Numbered from the stretch's first letter, positions 29,030-38,906 are shown. The stretch is DNA of 64,000 nucleotides from Alphaproteobacteria bacterium (GCA_024244705.1 JAAEOK010000001.1:96587-160586); one strand, 5' to 3'. Made by a program: numbers and translations. Notes: generated by a model from the letters alone, not told the origin.

Positions 29030-29869
29030 TTAGCTCGCCGGCTCGGTCTTCGAAAAGTCCTCGCCGTACCACTTGACCGAAAACGCCGACAGCGTGCCGT
29101 CGTCGTGCATCTCCTTGACGATGACGGCAATCTTATCCCTCAGCTCGGGATCGCCCTTGTCGATCGCCACCGCCAACGGCTCGTAAAAGGCCGGCGTGCC
29201 GACGATGCGCAGCGGATAACCGTTCTTGATCGCTTCAAGGATCGCCGGCAGCGAATCGATCATGCCGTGGATGCGGACACCGTGACCGAGACGCAAATCG
29301 TCCATGATCGCGCTCGAATCCTTCAGCGAGTGAATCTCGCCCGGCTTGACGTCGTAGACGTGCGGCGGCGCACCCTCGGCATCGATGGTCAGGTCGCCCT
29401 GGAGATAGAGCTCGAAGGTGCAGGCGGTGCAGGCGCCGATCTTTTGGCCGTTGAGCTCCGACTTGTCTTGGATCGGTGAATCCGCGTGCACCGCGAAGCT
29501 CGCCGGCGTGTAGTAGTAGATGGCGGGGAACTCGAGGACCTTGGCGCGATCCTGCGTCGGCGTCATCGAGCCGACCGAGGCGTCCCAGCGGTCGTTCCAA
29601 CTACCGGCGGTGATCACGCTCCAGTCCGGGGTCACAAACTCGACCTCGACGCCCAGGCGCTTGGCGATTTCCTTGGCCACGTCAACGTCGAAGCCGTCCA
29701 TCTCATTGTCCTCGTTGAGGAACGACTGAGGCGCCCAATTGGCGTCGGTGGCGACCTTGAACACGCCGTCGTCCATGATCCGGTCGAGATCTTCACCGGC
29801 CAGGGCACCGCCGCACACAAGCGCGGTAAGGCCAGCGGCCGAGACTATTCCTGTGATGTATTTATTCAT
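29030..29869 (-). CDS. Polar amino-acid ABC importer, substrate-binding protein
   Basis: 279 residues with a signal peptide (LTALVCGGALAG). SBP_bac_3 fold: VFKVATDANWAPQSF, DGFDVDVAKEIAKRLG, GSMTPTQDRAKVLEFPAIYYYTP and GACTACTFELYL. Two adjacent Cys in the GACTACT segment are unusual for the family. It should bind a polar amino acid or related compound in the periplasm; the ligand is not determined. First gene of the operon. Confidence 0.92.
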   Translation of the reverse strand: MNKYITGIVSAAGLTALVCGGALAGEDLDRIMDDGVFKVATDANWAPQSFLNEDNEMDGFDVDVAKEIAKRLGVEVEFVTPDWSVITAGSWNDRWDASVGSMTPTQDRAKVLEFPAIYYYTPASFAVHADSPIQDKSELNGQKIGACTACTFELYLQGDLTIDAEGAPPHVYDVKPGEIHSLKDSSAIMDDLRLGHGVRIHGMIDSLPAILEAIKNGYPLRIVGTPAFYEPLAVAIDKGDPELRDKIAVIVKEMHDDGTLSAFSVKWYGEDFSKTEPAS

Positions 29870-30161
29870 GGTACCTCCCGAAGTTCATGGGCCGCCGACC
29901 ATGGGATCGGCCGCCCGCACGTGAAGTTGCGATTACATTTGGCGACAGCAATCCGTCCTATCGCCCGTCTCCCCGGTTCCAAGGCCGACCGCATTGACTG
30001 CGGCTCATAGCCCTAGCGCCGCCGTTCGACGGCGCTTGACAAAGAAAAGACCACACCCGGACCTCGAAATCCATCGGTTTTGCGACAGATACATGCGCGG
30101 TTTCGATTTTGGCTAACGTGAAGCCTGCTCAGTTTCATGGATCGGTTCTTAATAGAAATGA

Positions 30162-31325
30162 TTACATCAATTCTGCCGCGAGTAGTTCTTTGAACACTTC
30201 AACGAACCCGGAAAAATCCGCTTCCTTGGTTGTCAGTGGCGGATCAATACGGAACATTCCACCTCGGTTGCAGACGATATAACCTCTTTGCAACAAATCC
30301 TCGTAAATACGATCGCCAACTTCCTTGTCGGTAAACTCAACCGCGTACATCAATCCTCTGCCACGCACTTCCGAAATATGCTCGCTATCCGCAAGCGTTT
30401 GTAAAGCTGTAAGGAACTCTTTACCCACGGAAGCTGCTCTGGAAATTAGATTTTCATCCTGCATGATCGCGATAACCTCGCAAACAACTGCGGCTCCCAA
30501 CGGGTCGTTTTGGTGGGACTGCATGTACTTGAATGTCCCGTGTTCCAATTCCCGGGCGACATTTTGATTGATTGCGAGTGCGCTAACCGGATAACCGTTG
30601 CCGAGACCCTTTCCAATGCACAATAGATCGGGTTTGATCCGGTAATGGTTATAACCGAACCATTCGCCGGTCCGCCCCATTCCGGTGGTGATCTCGTTCA
30701 CGATGATCTTGCCACCTCGATTCCGAACAATTTCAACTATGTTTGTTATCAAGGATACTGGCGGAAACCTCACGAAACCTGAGGCGCTTCCCGGTTCAAA
30801 AGCAAATTCCGAAATATCGTCCGGTATGTCTTTCAACTTATGACAGTCTTTTCTGCAATTCTCGCTGTGCGGACAGGCTGCACATTCGCGCCAGTCGAAT
30901 TCATACCATCCATCCACCCTGTCGTTTGTTGCGCTGTACGAGCCGAAATAGGCGTCGTGCAGGCAAATGGTCGTCGATTTTTTTGTGATGTCTCGGCAAA
31001 CCTGCCGGGCCAGCTCGATCACCTCGCTGCCGGATGACAAAAACACACATTGGCCGCCATCAAGACCAGCAATCGCGAGCACGGATCGGGAGGCGGTTTC
31101 AACAACGTTACTTGAATAACAAAAGCCAGTATGGGCAATTGAATCTATCTGCCGGACAATAGCGGCGTTGACCCTAGCGTTGTTGTGGCCCACTGACATG
31201 CACCACACGCCAGATTCGAGATCAAGATAGCGATTTCCCCTGTCATCGAATAAATTCGCGCCGTCACTATCAACGATATTGGGAAGCTTAACCTCGTGTC
31301 CCGTGCAGTTTAGTACGCTGCTCAT
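30162..31325 (-). CDS. Class III aminotransferase with Asn at the usual Asp position
   Basis: 387 residues, class III PLP fold: LSSGSEVIELARQVCRD, PLP-lysine segment LCIGKGLGNGYPVSAL (Lys239), and the motif IIVNEITTGMGRTG (210-220). In typical enzymes the N is an Asp that binds the pyridine nitrogen. A C-X2-C-X5-C-X3-C cluster (Cys148, 151, 157, 161) may hold zinc or iron. The AT-richer codon use differs from the flanking genes, suggesting transfer. Substrate unknown; members act on omega-amino acids or diamines. Confidence 0.85.
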   Translation of the reverse strand: MSSVLNCTGHEVKLPNIVDSDGANLFDDRGNRYLDLESGVWCMSVGHNNARVNAAIVRQIDSIAHTGFCYSSNVVETASRSVLAIAGLDGGQCVFLSSGSEVIELARQVCRDITKKSTTICLHDAYFGSYSATNDRVDGWYEFDWRECAACPHSENCRKDCHKLKDIPDDISEFAFEPGSASGFVRFPPVSLITNIVEIVRNRGGKIIVNEITTGMGRTGEWFGYNHYRIKPDLLCIGKGLGNGYPVSALAINQNVARELEHGTFKYMQSHQNDPLGAAVVCEVIAIMQDENLISRAASVGKEFLTALQTLADSEHISEVRGRGLMYAVEFTDKEVGDRIYEDLLQRGYIVCNRGGMFRIDPPLTTKEADFSGFVEVFKELLAAELM

Positions 31326-31538
31326 TGAATTGCCTTTTTCACGATCAATCTTGATATAGCAAATAATACGGCGTTGCTAAATCCATCCGTTTTTCGCCAC
31401 CGGCGGGTCCGAATCGACCTTGGCCCGGGTCCGCGCATTCGCTATGGATATGACAGCCTGCGTGATGTATGCCAGCGTGTTTCAGTGTGACGGGCAGGCC
31501 GCTATTAGGGCCCATCGGCAGGGCAGGGTTGGGGGAGC

Positions 31539-32801
31539 ATGAACGGCGACCGCTATTCCGTTTTCTCGGTGTTGAAGAACGCCGCCACCGGCAACCGCCA
31601 TTGGCAGCCGGCGTGGCGATCGGCGGCGCCGAAGCCATCCTATGACGTGGTTATCGTGGGCGGCGGCGGCCATGGCCTGGCGACTGCCTACTACCTCGCC
31701 AAGGAGCACGGCATCCGCAATGTCGCGGTGGTCGAGAAGGGCTGGATCGGCGGCGGCAATGTCGGCCGCAACACGACGATCGTGCGCTCTAACTATATGC
31801 TGCCGGCCAACGGCCGGTTTTACGAGTGGTCGCTGAAGCTGTGGGAGGGCCTGTCCCAGGACATCAACTACAACGTCATGTTTTCCCAGCGTGGGGTGAT
31901 CAACCTGGCACACACCAGCCCGCAGCTCGACACCTTCGCGCGGCGCGGCAACGCGATGCGGATCGAGGGCATCGATTGCGAACTTCTCGGTCCCGCCGAA
32001 ATCGCGCCTTTGGTGCCGCGGCTCCGCCTCGACCATCCTGTGTTTCCGGTCGTCGGCGGGCTCATCCAGAAGCGCGCCGGCAATGCCCGCCACGACGCGG
32101 TCGCCTGGGGCTATGCCCGCGCCGCCGACCGGCTCGGCGTCGACATCGTCGAAAATTGCGAGGTCACCGGCTTCACCTTCGACGGCGACCGCATCACCGG
32201 AATCGAGACCAGCCGCGGCCCGATCGCCGCCGCCAAGACCGCGGTCGCGGTCGCCGGCAGCACCTCGGACGTGCTCCGCCGGGCCGGGCTCGAGCGCCTG
32301 CCGATCGAGAGCCACGTCCTGCAGGCCTACGTGACCGAACCGATCAAACCGTTTCTCGATACCGTGGTGACGTTCGGCGTCGGCCACCTCTACATCTCCC
32401 AATCGGACAAGGGCGGGCTCGTCTTCGGCGGCGACATCGACGGCTACAACTCCTATGCCCAACGCGGCGGCCTGCCGATCATCGAACACCTCAGCGAGGG
32501 CTTGGCGACATTCTTCCCCAGCGCCAGCCGGCTCCGCGTCCTGCGCAGCTGGGGCGGCATCATGGACATGTCGATGGACGGCAGCCCGATCATCTGCAAG
32601 GGGCCGCGCGACGGCCTCTACATCAACGCCGGCTGGTGCTATGGCGGCTTCAAGGCGACCCCCGGCTCGGGCTGGTGTTTCGCCCACACCATCGCCAACG
32701 ATGCACCCCACAACCTCAACGCCGCCTTCACCCTCGACCGTTTCGCCGCCGGCGCCTCGATCGACGAACGCGGCGCCGGACCGAAGCCATGGCTGCACTG
32801 A
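31539..32801 (+). CDS. soxB: Sarcosine oxidase, beta subunit
   Basis: 420 residues. N-terminal Rossmann FAD motif VVIVGGGGHGLATAYYLA (residue 37), conserved GWIGGGNVGRNTTIVRSNY, and ARHDAVAWGYARAAD near residue 183, where the family carries a covalent flavin His. This is the flavoprotein subunit of heterotetrameric sarcosine oxidase, which oxidises sarcosine to glycine and methylene-THF with H2O2. It is the first gene of soxBDAG; the delta gene starts 28 nt after its stop. Confidence 0.93.
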   Translation: MNGDRYSVFSVLKNAATGNRHWQPAWRSAAPKPSYDVVIVGGGGHGLATAYYLAKEHGIRNVAVVEKGWIGGGNVGRNTTIVRSNYMLPANGRFYEWSLKLWEGLSQDINYNVMFSQRGVINLAHTSPQLDTFARRGNAMRIEGIDCELLGPAEIAPLVPRLRLDHPVFPVVGGLIQKRAGNARHDAVAWGYARAADRLGVDIVENCEVTGFTFDGDRITGIETSRGPIAAAKTAVAVAGSTSDVLRRAGLERLPIESHVLQAYVTEPIKPFLDTVVTFGVGHLYISQSDKGGLVFGGDIDGYNSYAQRGGLPIIEHLSEGLATFFPSASRLRVLRSWGGIMDMSMDGSPIICKGPRDGLYINAGWCYGGFKATPGSGWCFAHTIANDAPHNLNAAFTLDRFAAGASIDERGAGPKPWLH

Positions 32802-32829
32802 CCGCGACGGCAGCGGAGGCGGGCCGGGC

Positions 32830-33102
32830 ATGCTGATAACCTGTCCCCATTGCGGCGCCCGCGACCGCGCCGAGTTCACCTATGGCGGCGATGCCTCGGT
32901 GCCGCGCCCGGAGCTGTCCGACCTCGATCAGGAGCGCTGGGCCGACTACGTCTATCTGCGCACCAACCCGCGCGGCACGCTGCGCGAATTCTGGCATCAC
33001 GTCGCCGGCTGCCGGATCTGGTTCATCGCCGAGCGCGATACGGTCAGCCATAAGATATCGGCGACCCAGGCGCTCGACGACGACGGGAGCGCCGAGCGAT
33101 GA
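32830..33102 (+). CDS. soxD: Sarcosine oxidase, delta subunit
   Basis: 90 residues from the ATG at 32830. Zinc-binding Cys/His layout: CPHC at 5-8 and HHVAGC at 56-61, with RTNPRGTLREFWHH in between. This matches the small Zn-binding subunit of heterotetrameric sarcosine oxidase. Its stop overlaps the alpha-subunit start by 4 nt. Confidence 0.93.
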   Translation: MLITCPHCGARDRAEFTYGGDASVPRPELSDLDQERWADYVYLRTNPRGTLREFWHHVAGCRIWFIAERDTVSHKISATQALDDDGSAER

Positions 33103-36100
33103 GCGGCCATCGGCTCGACAGCGGCGGCACCGAAATAGATCGCGCCCGGCCCCTCGGTTTCAGCTTCAACGGCAAGCGCTTGCAGGGCTTCGCCGGCGAT
33201 AGCCTGGCCTCGGCCCTGCTCGCCAACGGGGTTCGCCATGTCGCGCGCTCGTTCAAGTATCACCGTCCGCGCGGCATTCTGTCGTGCGGCGCCGAGGAAC
33301 CGACGGCGCTGGTCGCGGTCGGCGGCGGCGGCACGCACGAACCCAACACCCGCGCCACCATGGTCGAGCTCCACGAGGGCCTGACGGCCGCGGCGCAGAA
33401 CTGCTGGCCGACGCTCGACTACGATTTGATGGCGGTCAACAACCTCATGTCGCCGGTGTTCACCGCCGGTTTCTACTACAAGACCTTCATGGGTCCGACG
33501 CGGCGGGCGTGGATGTTCTACGAGCACTTCATCCGCCGCGCGGCGGGCATGGGCGCGGCCGCCGATAGCGCCGACCCGGACCGCTACGACCACGGCAATC
33601 TGTTCTGCGACATCCTCGTCGTCGGTGCCGGTCCGGCCGGTTTGGCGGCGGCGCGGACGGCGGCCGCGAGCGGTGCCCGGGTCATCCTCGCCGAGGAGGA
33701 GCCGGCACTCGGCGGCGCCCTGCGCGATATCGCCGACGGCACGATCGACGGTCAATCCGCGGCGGCCTGGGCGGCGGCGGCCGAGGCCGAACTGGTGGCG
33801 CGGCCCAATGTGCGCATCCTGCGCCGGACGGCGGTCTTCGGTTACTACGACGACAACACCCTCGGCGCCATCGAGCGCCCGATGCCGGATGCCGCGGACG
33901 GGCGTCCCGCGGTACGCGAGTTCAACTGGACGATCCGCGCCCGCCGGGTGATCCTCGCCGCCGGTGCCGCCGAACGGCCGATCGTCTTCGACGGCAACGA
34001 CAAACCCGGCGTCATGCTGGCCCGCGGCATCTGGCGCTACGTCCACCGCTACGGCGTCGTGCCGGGGCGCAATATCGCGCTCTTCACCAACAACGATTCG
34101 GGCTGGCGGACGGCGCAGGACCTGGTCCGCGCCAGCGTCGCCGTGGCCTCGGTCATCGATCCGCGGCGGACGCCACCGGGCGCGGCGCTGGCCGAGCTGA
34201 GTGCCGCCGGCGTGGTGTGCCGCGCCGGGTGGGTGGTCGCGTCGGCGGCCGGCGGCCGCACCCTCGACCGTATCCGGGTCGCCCCCTACGATTCCGAGAC
34301 CGCGACCCTCGACGCGACCCGCGCCGAAAGCGTCGCCGTCGACTGCCTCGGCGTGTCCGGCGGCTGGGTCCCCGCCGTCAACCTCGCCAGCCAGGCCGGC
34401 GGGCCGCCCACCTACGATGCCGGGTGGGATGCGTTCCTCCCCGGCGAGCCGCGCGAGGCGTGGCGGGCCGCCGGTGCGATGGCCGGTGCAATCGGTCTCG
34501 AGGCCTGCCTCGCCCAAGGCCATGCCGCGGCCGCCGCCGCGCTCGGCGAGATCGGGCAGGCCGCGCCCACGACTGCGGCGCCGGCGACGAACATCGACGA
34601 CGCGCCCAAGGCACCGGCCCTGGCGCTGGCCGAGATTCCGGCGCTCCACGGCAAGGGCAAGAAGTTCGTCGACCTTCAGCACGACGTCACCGCCGGCGAC
34701 GTCGACCTCGCCGGGCAGGAGGGCTTCACCTCGGTCGAGCACCTCAAGCGCTACACCACCCTCGGCATGGCCTGCGATCAGGGCAAGACGTCGAACCTCA
34801 ACGGCCTGGCGATCATGGCGCGGCGCCTGCGGCGGCCGGTCGCCGAGGTCGGCACCACCCGCTTCCGCCCGCCCTATACCCCGGTCGCCATCGGCGCCTT
34901 CGCCGGGCGCGGCGTCGGCGACCATTTCATGACCTCGCGCCACACGCCGATGGATCGCTGGCACCGCGACCATGACGGGCTGATCGAGCTCGCCGGCGGC
35001 TGGGCGCGTCCGCGCGGCTACCTGAAGAGCGGCGAGAAGCTGGCCGACGCCTATGTCCGCGAGACCCGCGACGTGCGCGCCTCGGTCGGCATGGTCGATG
35101 TCTCGACCCTGGGCAAGATCGACGTCCAGGGGCCGGACGCCGCCACCTTCCTCGACCGCGTCTATTGCAACGGCTTCGCCAAGCTGCCGGTCGGCCGCGC
35201 GCGCTACGGCCTGATGCTGCGCGACGACGGCATCGTCTTCGACGACGGCACGACGTGGCGGCTCTCCGAGACCCAGTACCTGCTGACCACGACCACCGCC
35301 AATGCCGGTCCGGTCATGGCCCAGCTCGAGTTCCTGCTGCAGACCGCGTGGCCCGAGCTGCGCGTCGCGCTGACCTCGACCAGCGACCAGTGGGCCGGCC
35401 TCGCCATCGCCGGTCCCAACAGCCGCGCCGTGCTCGCCGCCGCCATGCCGGACCACGATTTCGCCAACGAGGCGTTCCCCTTCATGGCCGTGCAGGTGGC
35501 CGTCCTCGACGGCATCCCGGTGTGGATCGCCCGCCTCTCGTTCTCCGGCGAGCTCGCCTACGAGGTCTATTGCGGCGCCCATTACGGCCTGGCCATGTGG
35601 CAGGCGCTGATCGACGCCGGCGAGCCCTTCGGCATCATCGCCTACGGCACCGAGGCGCTGGGCGCGCTCCGCATCGAGAAGGGCCACGTCGCCGGCGCCG
35701 AGCTCGACGGCCGGGTCACCGCCGGCGATCTCGGCCTCGGCCGCATGATGTCGACCAAGAAGGACTATATCGGCAAGGCGCTGGCCGCCCGCCCCGCCTT
35801 CACCGAACCCGACCGCCTCCAGCTGGTCGGGCTGAGATCGGTTTCGGGCGACAAGCTCCGCCCCGGCGCCCAGCTCGTCGCCGGCGCCGAGATCGGCTCC
35901 CCGGGGCCGAGCGTTGGCCACGTCTCGTCGATCACCTACAGCCCGGCGCTCGACGCCCAGCTCGGCCTCGGCTTGCTGCGCCGCGGCACCGAGCGTCACG
36001 GCGAGCGGCTCTATGCCAGTTTCCCGCTCAAGCAAGAGCATGTCGCGGTCGAGGTCGTCGACCCCATCTTCTTCGACCCCGAGGGGGAACGCCTCCATGG

Positions 36101-36104
36101 CTGA
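33099..36104 (+). CDS. soxA: Sarcosine oxidase, alpha subunit
   Basis: 1001 residues, about the usual length of the family. Residues 20-110 hold a 2Fe-2S-like domain, a Rossmann motif VVGAGPAGLAAAR starts at 175, and the C-terminal 400 residues are a GcvT-like THF-binding region. The alpha subunit binds NAD and THF and channels formaldehyde into methylene-THF. The ATG overlaps soxD (33099-33102); the gamma gene begins at 36097, 8 nt before this stop. Confidence 0.93.
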   Translation: MSGHRLDSGGTEIDRARPLGFSFNGKRLQGFAGDSLASALLANGVRHVARSFKYHRPRGILSCGAEEPTALVAVGGGGTHEPNTRATMVELHEGLTAAAQNCWPTLDYDLMAVNNLMSPVFTAGFYYKTFMGPTRRAWMFYEHFIRRAAGMGAAADSADPDRYDHGNLFCDILVVGAGPAGLAAARTAAASGARVILAEEEPALGGALRDIADGTIDGQSAAAWAAAAEAELVARPNVRILRRTAVFGYYDDNTLGAIERPMPDAADGRPAVREFNWTIRARRVILAAGAAERPIVFDGNDKPGVMLARGIWRYVHRYGVVPGRNIALFTNNDSGWRTAQDLVRASVAVASVIDPRRTPPGAALAELSAAGVVCRAGWVVASAAGGRTLDRIRVAPYDSETATLDATRAESVAVDCLGVSGGWVPAVNLASQAGGPPTYDAGWDAFLPGEPREAWRAAGAMAGAIGLEACLAQGHAAAAAALGEIGQAAPTTAAPATNIDDAPKAPALALAEIPALHGKGKKFVDLQHDVTAGDVDLAGQEGFTSVEHLKRYTTLGMACDQGKTSNLNGLAIMARRLRRPVAEVGTTRFRPPYTPVAIGAFAGRGVGDHFMTSRHTPMDRWHRDHDGLIELAGGWARPRGYLKSGEKLADAYVRETRDVRASVGMVDVSTLGKIDVQGPDAATFLDRVYCNGFAKLPVGRARYGLMLRDDGIVFDDGTTWRLSETQYLLTTTTANAGPVMAQLEFLLQTAWPELRVALTSTSDQWAGLAIAGPNSRAVLAAAMPDHDFANEAFPFMAVQVAVLDGIPVWIARLSFSGELAYEVYCGAHYGLAMWQALIDAGEPFGIIAYGTEALGALRIEKGHVAGAELDGRVTAGDLGLGRMMSTKKDYIGKALAARPAFTEPDRLQLVGLRSVSGDKLRPGAQLVAGAEIGSPGPSVGHVSSITYSPALDAQLGLGLLRRGTERHGERLYASFPLKQEHVAVEVVDPIFFDPEGERLHG

Positions 36105-36708
36105 GATGCGCTATCCCATCGCCGAGGCCATGGAGACCGGCCATGCGCCGGCCGCCGGCGGCGGCGACATCACGCTCGCCGAAATCCGCCTCGGTACCAT
36201 CGTCCAGCTCGCGACCTTCGCCGGCCGCCGCGACGACCTGTTCGCCGCCCTCGCCGGAATCCGCCCCGGGCTCGAACCGGCACCCGCCTGCCGCGGCCAC
36301 GACTTGGGCGATGCCGCGCTCTTGACCGTCGGCCCGGCGCGCTGGCTGGTCGTCGCCGACGACCCCGATCTGGCCGCCGCGCTGGCCCAAGCGGTCGCCG
36401 CCGAGACCGCCGCCGTCACCGACCTCTCCCACGCCCGCGCCATCGTTCGGATCTCCGGTCCCGGCGCCGCCCGGCTGATGCAGGACGCGGTCGCCGTCGA
36501 CCTCGACCCCGTTATCAACGGCCCGGGGGCGGTGATCCAGACCCCGGTCCACCATTTCAACGCGCTGGTCCACCGCCGCCGCGACGACGTCTTCGACGTC
36601 TATGCCATGCGCTCGTTCGCAGGGCCGCTCTACCACTGGGCGACCGACGCCGCGGCGCCGGTGGGCTACACCATCGGCGCGGCGGCGGGGCTCAAGGTCG
36701 GGGACTGA
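36097..36708 (+). CDS. soxG: Sarcosine oxidase, gamma subunit
   Basis: 203 residues. Its GcvT-like fold is seen in VTDLSHARAIVRISGPGAARLMQDAVAVDL and HHFNALVHRRRDDVFDVYAMRSFAGPLYHW. It is the last subunit of the heterotetramer, translationally coupled to soxA (8-nt overlap). The operon ends here; a remnant of a flavin reductase gene begins 37 nt further on. Confidence 0.9.
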   Translation: MAEMRYPIAEAMETGHAPAAGGGDITLAEIRLGTIVQLATFAGRRDDLFAALAGIRPGLEPAPACRGHDLGDAALLTVGPARWLVVADDPDLAAALAQAVAAETAAVTDLSHARAIVRISGPGAARLMQDAVAVDLDPVINGPGAVIQTPVHHFNALVHRRRDDVFDVYAMRSFAGPLYHWATDAAAPVGYTIGAAAGLKVGD

Positions 36709-36745
36709 GCGCCACCCGACTCGCCCCAAATCACGGAGACCCGCG

Positions 36746-36816
36746 ATGCATTACCGTCCCGGCCACGACCCCCACGGCCTGCCCTGCGACCCGTTCAAGA
36801 GCTGCACCGTGCCGCG
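36746..36816 (+). pseudogene. 5' fragment of a flavin reductase gene
   Basis: These 71 bases, starting at an ATG, match the first 71 bases of the intact gene at 38241 with five differences. After GTGCCGCG the match ends abruptly and the frame reads unrelated residues to a stop at 36904. It is the 5' half of a second copy whose 3' part lies at 40222-40512. Confidence 0.8.
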
Positions 36817-36897
36817 ACGCCTTCATCGGCTTCCAGCGGCACTTGTATTAGTAGGGTCTCGTCGGCCCATTAAAGCCGGTTTGAACAGGCCTCCCAG

Positions 36898-36941
36898 TTA
36901 TTAAAAAATTCACCTATTTTTCTTAATAACCTGTAAGGTGA
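36898..36941. promoter_or_regulatory. AT-rich palindromic control region in front of the Fic gene
   Basis: It contains TTATTAA (36898) with TTAATAA (36923), TCACCT (36910) with AGGTGA (36936), and a short perfect palindrome ACCT-GTA-AGGT (36929-36939), in a strikingly AT-rich stretch. The Fic protein has a C-terminal winged helix, so autoregulation at this site is plausible. Confidence 0.45.
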
Positions 36942-36974
36942 GTAAATTAGCCTTACATAAGGGTCTGAAACCAC

Positions 36975-38186
36975 ATGATATTGCCAGGACGCGCCGGTCA
37001 ATACACGATATCTAGTGATGGGATCCGGGCGTTTCATCCAAACCCGTTACCGCCTGACCCCCCAGTCGAAATGACGGCTGAAATGCAAATCGCTTTGTCG
37101 TCCGCCGACCGGGCGCTGGCGCGGCTCGACGGCGCAACGTCAATTCTGCCGAACCCGGATCTGTTCGTCTATGCCTTCATGCGTCAGGAGGCGGTTCTCA
37201 GTTCGCAGATCGAAGGTACGCAGGCATCCTTGGAGGACATCCTCGAATTCGAGGCCGGAGCCGACCCCATACGGAGAACGGACGACCTTACCGATATCGT
37301 GAACTACCTCGATGCCATGCGGTGGGGATTGGAAACCCTTCCCAAGTTGCCGGTAAGCCTCCGACTGATTAAGGGCCTTCATCAAAGGCTGCTCGCCGAG
37401 GGCAGAGGAGCGGAGCGCGCTCCCGGTCACTTCAGAACCAGTCAGAACTGGATTGGGCCACCCGAATGTACCATCCAGCAGGCGACCTTCGTACCGCCCC
37501 CTGTCGCCAAGATGATGGAAGCGTTGGGGCAATGGGAAAGGTTCATACATGAGGCACGAGAAGTCCCGCCGCTGATCAAATGTGCACTCGCCCATGCACA
37601 GTTCGAGACGATCCACCCATTTTGGGATGGAAACGGTCGACTGGGCAGAATGATCGTGACGTTCCTGTTGTGCAGCGAGGAGATCTTGTCCCGTCCGATC
37701 CTCTATCTCAGCCTGTATTTGAGACAACATAGGGATGCGTACTATCACCTCCTTCAAGCGACGCGGGACGATGGTAATTGGGAAGACTGGATCATATTTT
37801 TCCTGCGCGGTGTGACGGCGACGTCCAAATCGGCGTTGATCTCGGCGCGGAAAATCACGCAACTGCACGATGAGCTGCGAACAAGAGCGCCGGATATCTC
37901 AAGAAGCGTAAAGGCGGTTTCGCTCATCGATAAATTGTTTTTTCAGCCGTATGTCAGCATAAATCTCGTTGCTCGGCTGATCGATGCAACCTATCCGACG
38001 GCCAACGCGCTGGTCCAAAACTTCGAGAGTTCTGGAATTCTAACTTCGGTTCGAGACGTACAACGCAACAGGATTTACGCGTTTCGCCCCTATCTCGACA
38101 TTCTGCACGACGCCACCGACGAACTTACCGGCGTGATCGACGGCAACGATTACTTGGCCAGCCAGCAAGAAGGTCAGAAGGCCTGA
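36975..38186 (+). CDS. Fic-family AMP/NMP transferase with C-terminal winged helix
   Basis: 403 residues. The Fic core is HPFWDGNGRLGR (214-225). An N-terminal SSQIEG (76-81) fits the SxxxEG inhibitory motif of class II Fic proteins, which folds onto the ATP site. The C-terminal 90 residues form a winged helix (LVARLIDATYPTANALVQNFESSG). These enzymes transfer AMP or other nucleotides to protein hydroxyls, and are often autoregulated. The gene and its AT-rich leader sit inside the split flavin reductase copy. Confidence 0.9.
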   Translation: MILPGRAGQYTISSDGIRAFHPNPLPPDPPVEMTAEMQIALSSADRALARLDGATSILPNPDLFVYAFMRQEAVLSSQIEGTQASLEDILEFEAGADPIRRTDDLTDIVNYLDAMRWGLETLPKLPVSLRLIKGLHQRLLAEGRGAERAPGHFRTSQNWIGPPECTIQQATFVPPPVAKMMEALGQWERFIHEAREVPPLIKCALAHAQFETIHPFWDGNGRLGRMIVTFLLCSEEILSRPILYLSLYLRQHRDAYYHLLQATRDDGNWEDWIIFFLRGVTATSKSALISARKITQLHDELRTRAPDISRSVKAVSLIDKLFFQPYVSINLVARLIDATYPTANALVQNFESSGILTSVRDVQRNRIYAFRPYLDILHDATDELTGVIDGNDYLASQQEGQKA

Positions 38187-38240
38187 AGCCGGTCCGTCTC
38201 GAGCGCCTCCAACCGCCCCCCACCACCAGGGAGACCAGCG

Positions 38241-38906
38241 ATGCATTATCGCCCCGGCCAAGATCCCCACGGCCTGCCCTACGACCCGTTCAAGAGCTGC
38301 ACCGTGCCGCGGCCGATCGGCTGGCTGTCGACGGTGAGCCGCGACGGCATCGCCAACCTGGCCCCGTTCAGCCAGTGGCAGATGCTCAACTTCGACCCGC
38401 CGATGGTCATGTTCTCCGCCAACCAGAATGTCGACCGCCGGCGCAAGGACAGCGTCGTCAACGCCGAGGAAACCGGCGGCTTCGTCTGGAACATGGCGAC
38501 CTATGCGCTGCGCGAGGCGGTCAACGTCTCGGCGATGGCGGTCGCGCCGGAGGTCGACGAGTTCGAGCTCGCTGGCCTCGCCAAGGCGGCGGCGGTCGAT
38601 CTCGCGGCGCCGATGGTCGCCGCCTCGCCGCTCCATTTCGAATGCCGCCACCTGGCGACCCAGCGTTTCCCCGGCGACCGCCCGGCCGGCGCCATCGACG
38701 TGGTGTTCGCCCGCGTCGTCCGCATCCATGTCGATGACGGCGTGGTCGGCGCCGACGGCAAGCTCGACATCGCGCGCATCCGGCCGATCGCACGCATGGG
38801 CTATTACGACTACGCGGTCGTCGACGAGGTGTTCGAGATGGTCATCCCGGGCGCCACCCCCGAGGAGCTCGACGGCCTCGCCGGGCGGGCGCCCAAGGAC
38901 GGGTAG
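38241..38906 (+). CDS. Flavin reductase-like protein (split-barrel)
   Basis: 221 residues; begins MHYRPGQDPHGLPYDPFK. Flavin-reductase-like FMN-binding split barrel: SCTVPRPIGWLSTVSRDG and NLAPFSQWQMLNFDPP. A role in electron supply to a monooxygenase, or in amine catabolism next to soxBDAG, is possible. It is the intact copy; remnants of a second copy lie on either side. Confidence 0.85.
   Translation: MHYRPGQDPHGLPYDPFKSCTVPRPIGWLSTVSRDGIANLAPFSQWQMLNFDPPMVMFSANQNVDRRRKDSVVNAEETGGFVWNMATYALREAVNVSAMAVAPEVDEFELAGLAKAAAVDLAAPMVAASPLHFECRHLATQRFPGDRPAGAIDVVFARVVRIHVDDGVVGADGKLDIARIRPIARMGYYDYAVVDEVFEMVIPGATPEELDGLAGRAPKDG

Noticed and set aside
30015..30036. AGCGCCG...CGGCGCT hairpin as a terminator
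   Set aside because: No U-run on either side and it sits over 120 nt past the aminotransferase stop; may be accidental.
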